DNA of 64,000 nt, from assembly GCA_963764695.1 (NCBI GenBank), contig CAVXTW010000007.1:1283119-1347118 (forward strand), written 5' to 3'. Of this stretch, positions 20,366 to 34,587 are shown piece after piece; position 1 is the stretch's first letter, and the number at the start of each line of letters is the position of its first letter. Made by a program: the position numbers and the translations under genes. The notes under the pieces are model-generated. The model was not told where the DNA came from, ran no database searches, and saw nothing but the letters and a program-made list of their open reading frames with translations. The stretch comes from DATFRY01 sp963764695. GTDB taxonomy: Bacteria; Myxococcota_A; Polyangia; Haliangiales; Haliangiaceae.

Positions 20366-21472
20366 TTACTGCATTTCCAGGAAGTCGTCGATGTACTCAC
20401 ACAGCGGGTTGTCGGGGCAGCAAAGATCGTTGCCGCCGAGCTGTTCGGTGTGGAAGCAGATCTGGGAGCCCTGGCTGGGGTAGTAGTAGGCCCAGAAGAA
20501 GCACATCTCGTCGTCGACCGACTCGCCGAAGCCGACTTCATCGCCGCTCAGGTTGTTCCACGAGCAGCTGAAGCGGAAGCCGCCGCCCTCGGGCATGGCC
20601 ATCGGGGGATCGTGGTAGATGGTCTCCGGCTCGTCCCACTGGAAGTTCTCGGGCTCGTAGATCGGAATGCCCGGGTCCTCCTCGCTGGTGACGATGCTCG
20701 CCGTGACGCCGGTGCCCCACTGGTGCTCGTGGCCGGTCACGGCGAAGATGTTGACGCCGGCCAGCTCGGCGGGCAGCGGCAGGAACGCGGTGTCGAGGGT
20801 CGCCGACTCCATGGGCCCGATGTTGATGTCCGGGTTGCCGACGAACATGAAGTCGGCCTCCTGCTCGAAGTCCTCGGCCGGCAGCTCGACGAAGGTGGAC
20901 GAAGCGCTCAGCTCCTGCGGCTCGTCGGTGGCGTTGACGTAGTGGAGCTCGATGCGGATCAGCTGGTTGGGCTCGAGCGAGAACGCGACGCCGCGCGGCA
21001 AGGTGATGGTCTCGTCCGACTTCTGGGTCACCGCCAGCGGCGCTCCCTTGCTCGGGTCGAGCACATCCACGAACGGGTTGCAGTCGACCGGCGCCCCCTC
21101 GGTCTCCTCGCCGTCGGCCAGGCGATAGACGATCATGTGGTGCGAGGCCGGGCCGAGGTCGTTGATGATCTGCCCGATCTTGAGCGAGCGGTCGGCGGGC
21201 AGGCGCTTGAAGATGCACTGGGTGGCCTCGGTGGCCGACGGGACCATCACCGGGCCCCACTCGACCGTCCACTGCTCCCCCTCGATGACCCCGTCGCCGC
21301 CGTCGTCGCTGCCATCGTCGGCGCCGTCGGCCCCGTCGTCCGCGCCATCACCGCCGTCATCTGCCCCGCCGTCATCGGCGCCATCGTCGCCACCCGAGTC
21401 GGACGAGCAGGCCGCGGCGCTCAGCAGCGCGGCTAGACCAATGGACAACATGCGCGGAGTACGGACGGCCAT
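20366..21472 (-). CDS. lipoprotein resembling the copper type II ascorbate-dependent monooxygenase core
   Basis: Start ATG 21472 is decided by a GGAGG six bases upstream; another in-frame ATG (21478) touches that site. The leader MAVRTPRMLSIGLAALLSAAAC ends in a lipobox-like Cys, then an Asp/Gly-rich linker. The globular part has SHHMIVYRL (His-His pair), LHYVNATDEP (His), VTGHEHQWGTG (His-x-His) and a late Met in DEMCFFWAYY. This His/Met order follows the two copper sites of peptidylglycine and dopamine monooxygenases, so the fold is probably the same, although I cannot confirm catalysis. Cys pairs near the C-terminus (LCCPDNPLC) may form disulfides. Probably an outer-membrane or periplasmic lipoprotein. 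Confidence 0.75.
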   Translation of the reverse strand: MAVRTPRMLSIGLAALLSAAACSSDSGGDDGADDGGADDGGDGADDGADGADDGSDDGGDGVIEGEQWTVEWGPVMVPSATEATQCIFKRLPADRSLKIGQIINDLGPASHHMIVYRLADGEETEGAPVDCNPFVDVLDPSKGAPLAVTQKSDETITLPRGVAFSLEPNQLIRIELHYVNATDEPQELSASSTFVELPAEDFEQEADFMFVGNPDINIGPMESATLDTAFLPLPAELAGVNIFAVTGHEHQWGTGVTASIVTSEEDPGIPIYEPENFQWDEPETIYHDPPMAMPEGGGFRFSCSWNNLSGDEVGFGESVDDEMCFFWAYYYPSQGSQICFHTEQLGGNDLCCPDNPLCEYIDDFLEMQ

Positions 21473-21672
21473 TCTCATCCTCCTTGAGCGACGTCGATGC
21501 AGCGGGGGCGGCGGTTTCGCCAGTATATGCCGCAGCATCGCGATGCCCGCGCGTTTCGCGGCACCGCTCTCTCTCCACGCACGCTCTGCGCGTCACCACC
21601 GTCCCGCTGCGGCAGCGGTTCGCCGCCGATCCGCACAAGCTGCCGGATCTGCGCAGCGACGCGCTGCGCCAC

Positions 21673-23769
21673 CTACAGTCTGCGCAGCAGGATGATCGAG
21701 CGCGCGGCCGCAGCGATCTCGCGCCCCATCTCCGGCCCGGGCAGCGGGTCGAACGCGCGCTGGGTCGTGTCGAACACGCGCAGCCACCGCTCGGCCGACG
21801 CGGCCGGCGGCAGGCGGAAGTCGATCGGCTCGGCGTGCGCATTCAGCAGCAAGTAGAAGCTGTCGTCGCGCAGCTTGTAGCCCTGCAGGTCGCGGCTCTC
21901 GATCGCGTCGCCGTTCAGGAAGACGCCCAGACCGCGCGCGGCCGGGGAGCGCCAGTCGGCGTCGGTCATCTCGTGGCCGTCGGGCCGGAACCAGCCGATG
22001 TCGTGCAGGTCGCCGCCGCGGATGGATCGCCCCTCGAACCAGCGCCCGCGCCGCATCACCGGGTGGCTCGAGCGCAGCGAGATGAGCTCGCGGGTGAACG
22101 CGAGCAGCTCGTGGTCGGCGTCCAGCCAGTCGAACCAGGACACCTCGTTGTCCTGGCAGTAGCCGTTGTTGTTGCCGCGCTGGGTCCGCCCGATCTCGTC
22201 GCCGCCCAGCAGCATCGGCACGCCCTGCGAGAGGAACAGCGTGGCCAGGAAGTTGCGCCGCTGCTGAGCGCGCATGGCCAGCACCGCCGGGTCGTCCGTC
22301 TCTCCCTCGACCCCACCGTTCCACGACCGGTTGTGCGACTCACCGTCGCGGTTCTCCTCGCCGTTGGCCTCGTTGTGCTTCTGGTGGTAGCTGACCAGAT
22401 CGCGCAGCGTGAACCCATCGTGGCAGGTGACGAAGTTGATGCTGGCGTGCGGCCTGCGCCCGGTGCTCGAGTAGAGGTCGGAGCTGCCGGTGATGCGGAA
22501 GGCAAGCTCGCCCAGCGTCCGGTCCTGGCCGCGCCAGAAGTCGCGCACCGTGTCGCGGTACTTGCCGTTCCACTCCGACCAGCCGGGCGGAAAGTTGCCG
22601 ACCTGGTAGCCGCCCTCGCCCAGATCCCACGGCTCGGCGATAAGCTTCACTCGCTGCAGCACCGGATCCTGCTGGATGAGATCGAAGAACGCCGACAGCC
22701 GGTCCACCTCGTGCAGCTCGCGCGCCAGCGCCGACGCCAGGTCGAAGCGGAAGCCGTCAACGTGCATCTCCAGCACCCAGTAGCGCAGCGAGTCCATGAT
22801 CAGCTGCAGCACGTTCGGGTGCCGCATGTTCATGCTGTTGCCGCAACCGGTGTAGTCGACGTAGCGGGTCGGATCGTCCGGCGCCAGGCGGTAGTAGGCG
22901 CGGTTGTCGATGCCGCGGAAGCACAGCACCGGCCCGCGCGCCCCGCCCTCGGCCGTGTGGTTGTAGACAACGTCGAGGATCACCTCGATGCCGTTCTGGT
23001 GCAGGACCTTGACCATGCGGCGGAACTCCTGCACCTGGCCGCCGTGCGAAGGAGAGTTCGCCAGCTCGTCATGCGGGGCGAAGTAGCCGATCGAGTTGTA
23101 GCCCCAGTAGTTGCGCAGGCCGCGCTGAACCAGGAACTTGTCGTGCACGTAGTGGTGAACCGGCAGGAGCTCGAGCGCGGTGACGCCGAGCGACTTGAGG
23201 TACTTGATGCTGGCCGGGTGCGCGAGACCGGCGTAGGTGCCGCGCAGCGGCAGCGGCACGTCAGGGTGCAGCTGCGTGAATCCCTTGACGTGAACCTCGT
23301 AGATGACCGTGTCGTGCCACGGCGTGCGCGGCGGGTGGTCGTTGTCCCAGTCGAAGTACGGGCTCACCACCACGCAGCGCGGCATGTACGGCGCGCTGTC
23401 GAGCTCGCACACCCGGGCCGGCTCGTCGAAGTGATGACTGAACATCGCCTCGTGCCAGCGCACCCGACCATCGATGGCGCGCGCGTACGGGTCGAGCAGG
23501 AGCTTGCTCGGGTGGCAAAGATGACCGCGAGACGGCTCGAACGGACCGTGCACGCGGTAGCCGTAGCGCTGGCCCGGCCCCACCCGGGGCAGGTATCCGT
23601 GCCAGACGTATCCGGTTCGCTCCGGCAGCTCGACCCGGATCTCGCGACCGTCATCGTCGAACAGGCACAGCTCGACCTTGCGCGCGACCTCGGAGAACAG
23701 AGCAAAGTTCGTCCCTGCGCCGTCATAGATGGCGCCCAGAGGCTGGGGATTGCCTGGCCACGTTTCCAT
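21673..23769 (-). CDS. glgX: glycogen debranching enzyme GlgX
   Basis: 698 residues, GH13 isoamylase subfamily; cleaves alpha-1,6 branches of glycogen/alpha-glucan. It starts METWPGNPQPLGAIYDGAGT with an N-terminal CBM48-like domain, then YEVHVKGFT and the catalytic regions ILDVVYNHTAEG, DGFRFDLASAL (nucleophile Asp), KLIAEPWDLG (acid/base Glu) and FVTCHDGFTLRDL (transition-state Asp). It is divergent from glgE, with 81 bases between the starts that must hold both promoters. It belongs to the alpha-glucan cluster spanning 21.7-31.2 kb. Confidence 0.95.
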   Translation of the reverse strand: METWPGNPQPLGAIYDGAGTNFALFSEVARKVELCLFDDDGREIRVELPERTGYVWHGYLPRVGPGQRYGYRVHGPFEPSRGHLCHPSKLLLDPYARAIDGRVRWHEAMFSHHFDEPARVCELDSAPYMPRCVVVSPYFDWDNDHPPRTPWHDTVIYEVHVKGFTQLHPDVPLPLRGTYAGLAHPASIKYLKSLGVTALELLPVHHYVHDKFLVQRGLRNYWGYNSIGYFAPHDELANSPSHGGQVQEFRRMVKVLHQNGIEVILDVVYNHTAEGGARGPVLCFRGIDNRAYYRLAPDDPTRYVDYTGCGNSMNMRHPNVLQLIMDSLRYWVLEMHVDGFRFDLASALARELHEVDRLSAFFDLIQQDPVLQRVKLIAEPWDLGEGGYQVGNFPPGWSEWNGKYRDTVRDFWRGQDRTLGELAFRITGSSDLYSSTGRRPHASINFVTCHDGFTLRDLVSYHQKHNEANGEENRDGESHNRSWNGGVEGETDDPAVLAMRAQQRRNFLATLFLSQGVPMLLGGDEIGRTQRGNNNGYCQDNEVSWFDWLDADHELLAFTRELISLRSSHPVMRRGRWFEGRSIRGGDLHDIGWFRPDGHEMTDADWRSPAARGLGVFLNGDAIESRDLQGYKLRDDSFYLLLNAHAEPIDFRLPPAASAERWLRVFDTTQRAFDPLPGPEMGREIAAAARSIILLRRL

Positions 23770-23850
23770 GCGGTGTGCTTCCGTGCAAGACTCTGGCGCT
23801 GAGCTGCTGTTTTACACCGAGCTGACCACGCCCATCGCAGGCATCGGACA

Positions 23851-25837
<1,987 letters not shown>

Positions 25838-25912
25838 TCCCGCGCGCGCACTGACGCCCCCCCGTAGAGCAACACGAGCACCTGCCGAGTACCTGCCCCC
25901 ACCAGGTCCCCC

Positions 25913-29279
<3,367 letters not shown>

Positions 29280-29281
29280 CC

Positions 29282-31201
29282 ATGCCGCTTCTGGGCGATC
29301 AGGACCTGCACCTGTTCAACGAGGGGACCCACGTTCGCCTCTACGAGAAGCTGGGCGCGCACGTGACCGCGGTGGGCGGCGCCGAGGGCGTCAACTTCGC
29401 GGTGTGGGCGCCCAACGCCGCGCGGGTCGCCGTGGTCGGCGACTTCAACGGGTGGGACGCGGAGCGCCATCCCATGACGCCGGTGGGCAGCTCCGGCATC
29501 TGGGACACGTTCGTGCCGGGCGCGAAGCGCGGGCAGCTCTACAAGTACCTCGTCTTCGCGCGCGGCGGCGGGCAGCCGATCGAGAAGTCGGACCCGTTCG
29601 GCTTCCGCCACCAGACCCCGCCGGAGACGGCGTCGATGGTGTGGCCGCTCGACTACACGTGGCGCGACCGCGAGTGGATGGAGAAGCGCGGCCGCCGCAA
29701 CAAGCTCGACGCGCCGATCTCGATCTACGAGGTGCACCTGGGCTCGTGGCGGCGCAAGCCGGAGCAGGGCAACCGCTGGCTGAACTACCGCGAGATGGCG
29801 AGCGGAGCTGGGCGACTACTGCGCGGAGCTGGGCTTCACCCACGTCGAGCTGATGCCGGTGATCGGAGCACCCGTACTACCCGTCCTGGGGCTACCAGGT
29901 GACCGGCTACTTCGCGCCGACCAGCCGCTACGGCATCCGCAAGACTTGATGTACATGATCGACGAGCTGCACCAGCGCGGCGTCGGCGTCATCCTCGACT
30001 GGGTGCCGGGGCACTTCCCGGTCGACGAGCACGGCCTGGCCCAGTTCGACGGCACTCACCTGTACGAGCACGCCGACCCGCGCATCGGCTTCCACCCGGA
30101 CTGGAACACGCTCATCTTCAACTACGGGCGCCACGAGGTGCGCAGCTTCTTGCTGGCGAGCGCGATCTTCTGGCTCGACAAGTACCACATCGACGCGCTG
30201 CGCGTGGACGGCGTCGCCTCGATGCTCTACCTCGACTACTCGCGCAAGGAAGGCGAGTGGATCCCGAACAAGTACGGCGGCCGCGAGAACCTGGACGCCA
30301 TCACGTTCCTGCGCCAGTTCAACGAGGCGGTGTACGCCCACTACCCGGACACGCAGACAATCGCCGAGGAGTCCACCGCGTGGCCGGCGGTGTCGCGCCC
30401 GACCTACCTGGGCGGCCTCGGCTTCGGCCTCAAGTGGGACATGGGCTGGATGCACGACACGCTGGGCTACCTGGGGCACGATCCGATCCACCGGCGCTTC
30501 CACCACAACCAGCTGACCTTCCGCGGCGTGTACGCGTTCAGCGAGAACTTCGTGCTTCCGCTTTCGCACGACGAGGTGGTGCACGGCAAGGGGTCGCTGC
30601 TGGGGCCAGCATGCCGGGCGACGAGTGGCGCAAGCAGGCCAACCTGCGCCTCCTGTTCGGCTACATGTACTCGACGCCGGGCAAGAAGCTCATCTTCATG
30701 GGCGGCGAGTTCGGCCAGTCGCGCGAGTGGAACGTGGAGGACAGCCTCGACTGGCACCAGCTCGACGACGAACGGCGGCGCGGCCTGCAGCGCCTGGTCG
30801 GCGACCTCAACCGGCTGTACAGGGACGCGCCCGCGCTGCACCAGCGCGACTGCGACCCGACCGGGTTCGAGTGGATCGACGGCAGCGACTCGGAGCAGAG
30901 CGTGCTGGCGTTCGCGCGGCGGGGCGCCGGCGCGTCCGACTACGTGCTGGTCATGTGCAACTTCACGCCGGTCATCCGCGAGAACTACCGGGTCGGCGTG
31001 CCGCGCGAGGGCTTCTGGAGCGAGATGCTCAACACCGACTCGCACTACTACGGCGGCAGCGGCGTCGGCAACATGGGCCGCATCGAGACCACGCCGGTGC
31101 CGTGGCACGGCCGTCCGTTCTCGCTGAATCTCATCTTGCCGCCGCTCTCGGTCCTGTGGCTGCGCTGGACCGGCGCCGACCCGGCGGGCGAGAACCGCTA
31201 G
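29282..31201 (+). CDS. glgB: 1,4-alpha-glucan branching enzyme GlgB, four frame breaks
   Basis: Introduces alpha-1,6 branches into the glucan chain. The start is ATG 29282, with ATG 29276 (ATGA overlap with treS stop) as an alternative. N-terminal CBM48 domain (GVNFAVWAPNAARVAVVGDFNGW), then YEVHLGSWRRKP, ILDWVPGHFPVD, LRVDGVASMLYLDYSR (nucleophile Asp), IAEESTAWP (Glu), VLPLSHDEVVHGKG (Asp) and FMGGEFGQSREWN. Frame breaks at about 29803, 29865, 29937 and 30603 sum to zero and the joined length, about 639 residues, fits a GlgB without the extra N1 domain. The cluster of four breaks points to local sequencing error rather than loss of function. Confidence 0.9.
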
Positions 31202-31208
31202 CGCGCTC

Positions 31209-32774
31209 ATGAGCGACGACGGACCTGTCCGCCCGGACCTGGCCGAGCTGCGCGCGCGCGTGGCCGCTACCGAGGATGCGGCGCGGCCGGACGCGGTGGC
31301 CCGTCGGAGAAAGACCGGCCAGCGCACCGCGCGCGAGAACATCGCCGACCTCGTCGACGACGGATCGTTTTCCGAGTACGGCGGTCTGGCCCTCGCGGCC
31401 CAGCGCGCCCGCATGTCTGTCGACGAGCTTGTGGTGGCGAGCCCGGCCGACGGCCTGATAACCGGGACCGGGACGATCAACGCGGCCGCGTTCGGCGCCG
31501 AGCGCGCCCGGGCCATGATCCTGGCCTACGACTACACCGTGTTCGCCGGCACCCAGGGCGGGATGAGCCACAAGAAGCTCGACCGCATGCTCGGCCTCGC
31601 CGGCGAGCAGCGCCTGCCGGTGGTGCTGTTCGCCGAGGGCGGCGGCGGCCGGCCCAACGACACCGACATGCCGCTTGTCGCCGGGCTGGACACGCCGAGC
31701 TTCGCCCGGTTCGCGGCGCTGAGCGGCCTGGCGCCGCGCGTCGGCATCGTGTCCGGGCGCTGCTTCGCCGGCAACGCGGCGCTGCTCGGCCTGTGCGACG
31801 TCATCATCGCGACCGAGGACAGCTCGATCGGCATGGGCGGCCCGGCCATGATCGAGGGTGGCGGCCTGGGGCGCTTCACGCCCGAGGAGGTCGGGCCGAT
31901 CGACATGCAGTGCAAGAGCGGCGTGGTCGACGTGCGCGTCGCCGACGAGGCCGAGGCGGTCGCGGTCGCCAGGAAGTACCTGGCCTACTTCCAGGGCAAC
32001 GTCGAGACGGCCGGGTGCGGCGACCAGGCGGTGCTGCGCGGCCTGATCCCGGCCGAGCGTCGCCGCGCCTACAAGGTCCGGCCGATCATCGAGGCGCTGG
32101 CCGACACCGGCTCGGTGCTTGAGCTGCGCCGCGACTTCGGCCTGGCCGCGGTCACCGCGCTGGTCCGCATCGAGGGCCGGCCGGTCGGCGTCATCGCGAG
32201 CAGCTCGCAGCACCTGGGCGGCGCGCTCGACTCCGACGCGTGCGACAAGCTCGCCCGCTTCCTGGCCCTGTGCGACGCCTTCGGCCTGCCGATCGTGTCG
32301 CTCTGCGATACACCCGGTTTCATGGTCGGCCCCAAGGCGGAGGCGACCGGCCTGGTCCGCCACGCATCGCGCCTGTTCGTCGCCGGCGCCGGCCTGCGCG
32401 TGCCGACCTTCGCGGTGGTGCTGCGCCGCGGCTACGGCCTCGGCGCCCAGGCGATGACCCTGGGCCACTTCCACGCCCCGGTGTTCACCGTGAGCTGGCC
32501 CAGCGGCGAGTTCGGCGCCATGGGGATCGAGGGCGCGGTCCGCCTCTCGCTCCGCAAGCAGCTGGAGGCGCTGCCGGACGAGGCCGCGCGCGAGCAGCTG
32601 GTCCAGCAGGCGGTCGCCTATCAGTCGGAGCGCGGCAAGGCGATCAGCATGGCCTCGTACCTCGAGATCGACGCGGTCATCGACCCGGCCGACACGCGCG
32701 CGTGGATCCTGCGCGGCCTGCAATCGTGCCCGGTGCCCGCATCGCGCGAGCGGCGCTTCCTCGACACCTGGTAG
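31209..32774 (+). CDS. acyl-CoA carboxylase carboxyltransferase subunit (biotin-dependent)
   Basis: 521 residues with the crotonase-like double carboxyltransferase fold. RRKTGQRTARENIADLVDDG is the N-terminal signature, GTQGGMSHKKLDRMLGLA and GGGGRPNDTDMP the first half, and VGVIASSSQHLGGALDSDAC with LVSLCDTPGFMVG-like motif the second half, ending FGAMGIEGAVRLSLRK. It would transfer carboxyl from biotin to an acyl-CoA (acetyl-, propionyl- or methylcrotonyl-CoA). No biotin carboxylase or carrier gene lies beside it, so the partner must be elsewhere. It starts 7 bases after glgB and converges on aroA with 8 bases between. Confidence 0.85.
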   Translation: MSDDGPVRPDLAELRARVAATEDAARPDAVARRRKTGQRTARENIADLVDDGSFSEYGGLALAAQRARMSVDELVVASPADGLITGTGTINAAAFGAERARAMILAYDYTVFAGTQGGMSHKKLDRMLGLAGEQRLPVVLFAEGGGGRPNDTDMPLVAGLDTPSFARFAALSGLAPRVGIVSGRCFAGNAALLGLCDVIIATEDSSIGMGGPAMIEGGGLGRFTPEEVGPIDMQCKSGVVDVRVADEAEAVAVARKYLAYFQGNVETAGCGDQAVLRGLIPAERRRAYKVRPIIEALADTGSVLELRRDFGLAAVTALVRIEGRPVGVIASSSQHLGGALDSDACDKLARFLALCDAFGLPIVSLCDTPGFMVGPKAEATGLVRHASRLFVAGAGLRVPTFAVVLRRGYGLGAQAMTLGHFHAPVFTVSWPSGEFGAMGIEGAVRLSLRKQLEALPDEAAREQLVQQAVAYQSERGKAISMASYLEIDAVIDPADTRAWILRGLQSCPVPASRERRFLDTW

Positions 32775-32781
32775 CGGCGCG

Positions 32782-34077
32782 TCAGTCGGCCACCATGCCG
32801 AGGCCGGCCAGGACATCGAAGTAGCGCGGGAAGGTCTTGCGCACGCAGCCCGGATCCGCGATGACGACGTCGCCGGCCAGGGCGAAGGCCATCGCCATGC
32901 GGTGATCGAGATAGGTGTCGACGGTGACGCCCGGCCGCGGGCCGCCGGCGGGCGGGGCGATGCGCAGACCGTCGGGCGACTCGTCCACCTCGGCGCCGAG
33001 CTTGCGCAGCTCCGTCGCGGCCGCGGCGAGGCGATCGCTCTCGTGATGGCGCAGGATCTCGACCCCGCGGATCGACGTCCCGCCGGAGGCGTGCAGTGCC
33101 AGGGCGGCGACGGTCAGGGTCATGTCGGGCATGTCGGCGAGATCGAGGTTGACGCCGCGCAGCCGCCCGCTGCCGGTCACGGTGGTCGACGTCGAGTTCT
33201 GTGACACCGACGCGCCCATGCGCTCCAGCACGCGGATGAATGCAGCGTCCCCCTGCATGCTGGCCGAGCCGAGGTCCGGGATGGTCACGGTGCCGCCGTA
33301 GATCGCGGCCAGCGCCAGGAAGTAGCTGGCCGCCGACGCGTCCGGCTCGACCGCATAGTCGCGCCCCGCGAGCTTTCCGGGCTCGATGCGCAGCGTCGCG
33401 TCGTCGATCCAGCCGCCGTCGCCCCCGAAGGCGCGCAGCACGGCGATGGTCATGTCCACGTACGGGCGCGCCGGCGTCCCTCCCTCGAGGACGATCACGG
33501 TCGGCTTGTCGGCCAGCGGCGCGGCCAGGATCAGCGCCGAGATGAACTGCGAGCTGGGCGGCCTGGCCAGCCGGATCGTGCCGCCGGCCAGCGATGTCCC
33601 GCGCAGGGTGATCGGCAGCGCGCCCGGCTGGCCGTGATACGTGATCGACGCGCCCTGGCCCTCGAGCACCTCGAGCAGGCCGGCCATCGGCCGCTCGCGC
33701 ATGCGCGGCGAGCCGTTGACCCCGACCTCGACAGGCGATCCGGCGAGTGCCGCGGTGAGAAAGCGCGCCGCGGTCCCGGCCGTGCCGACGTCGATCGGAC
33801 GCGACGGATCGTCGATGCGCGTGAAGGGGCCGCCGGCGCCGGCGACGGTCACCTCCTCGGCCGTCGCGTCGGCGGTGCAGCGGACGCCCAGCCGGTCCAG
33901 CGCGACACGCATCAGGTGCGTGTCCTCTGACTCCAGACAGCCGTGCAGACGCGACTCGCCGCGAGCCAGCGCCGCCAGCAGCAGCGCCCGGTTGGTGATG
34001 CTCTTGGATCCGGGCGGTCGCAGCACCGCGTGAATCGGCCCCGGCGGGCGCAGACGGATCGCGCTTGGTTCGCTCAC
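32782..34077 (-). CDS. aroA: 3-phosphoshikimate 1-carboxyvinyltransferase (EPSP synthase)
   Basis: Shikimate-pathway enzyme. GTG 34077 has a GGGGAGGGG ribosome site upstream and gives 431 residues, the usual size. PPGSKSITNRALLLAALA binds shikimate 3-phosphate, DVGTAGTAARFLTAALA and SPRMRERPMAGLLE follow, and DMPDMTLTVAALALHA, LRHHESDRLAAAATELRKLG and TYLDHRMAMAFALAGD are C-terminal landmarks. A long open frame continues upstream of the GTG but has no family match. Confidence 0.95.
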   Translation of the reverse strand: MSEPSAIRLRPPGPIHAVLRPPGSKSITNRALLLAALARGESRLHGCLESEDTHLMRVALDRLGVRCTADATAEEVTVAGAGGPFTRIDDPSRPIDVGTAGTAARFLTAALAGSPVEVGVNGSPRMRERPMAGLLEVLEGQGASITYHGQPGALPITLRGTSLAGGTIRLARPPSSQFISALILAAPLADKPTVIVLEGGTPARPYVDMTIAVLRAFGGDGGWIDDATLRIEPGKLAGRDYAVEPDASAASYFLALAAIYGGTVTIPDLGSASMQGDAAFIRVLERMGASVSQNSTSTTVTGSGRLRGVNLDLADMPDMTLTVAALALHASGGTSIRGVEILRHHESDRLAAAATELRKLGAEVDESPDGLRIAPPAGGPRPGVTVDTYLDHRMAMAFALAGDVVIADPGCVRKTFPRYFDVLAGLGMVAD

Positions 34078-34166
34078 CGCACCCCTCCCCTCACTGGTGC
34101 CATCGTATCGGATCCAGGGGCAGCTGGCACCTGGCGCGCGGCTTGCTCCTTCGATGGAGGACCATC

Positions 34167-34571
34167 GTGGCGACCAGTACTTCCAGGGTGCAGCCCGTGC
34201 GCGGGCGACACACGGCCGAGCCCGCTGCGGCGGACCGGCCCTCCCTGTGGCAGCTCGTCCGCCGCGAGTGGAAGGACCTTCGCGGCGACAAGCCGGGCCA
34301 GCGTTTCCGCCACCACTACGAGCGCCTGCATCGCCCGGAGTACAAGAAGCTGCGCATCCTCGCGCTCTTCGTCGGCCCGCTCCTCGCGGTCGGCGGCGTG
34401 GTGATGCTTTTCGTTCCCGGGCCGGGTTTGCTCTTCCTCGTGTTCGGGCTTGCGCTCCTGGGTGGCCAGTCGAAGAAGCTGGCCGGCTGGCTCGACCGCG
34501 GCGAGCCGCCAGTTCGCCGCGTGCTGGGACGCCTGCGCCAGCGCTGGAAGAAGCTCCGCCCCCGCCCGTAG
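34167..34571 (+). CDS. PGPGW-family small membrane protein
   Basis: GTG 34167 is picked because a GGAGG (34156-34160) lies six bases upstream; longer in-frame starts would overlap aroA's start. The 134-residue protein has a basic N-terminal half (WKDLRGDKPGQRFRHHYERL) and two hydrophobic helices, ILALFVGPLLAVGGVVMLF and LLFLVFGLALLGG, around the hallmark FVPGPG motif of putative transmembrane protein PGPGW. The tail is strongly basic. Inner-membrane, function unknown. Confidence 0.8.
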   Translation: MATSTSRVQPVRGRHTAEPAAADRPSLWQLVRREWKDLRGDKPGQRFRHHYERLHRPEYKKLRILALFVGPLLAVGGVVMLFVPGPGLLFLVFGLALLGGQSKKLAGWLDRGEPPVRRVLGRLRQRWKKLRPRP

Positions 34572-34587
34572 CGGTAAGATGCGGGGC

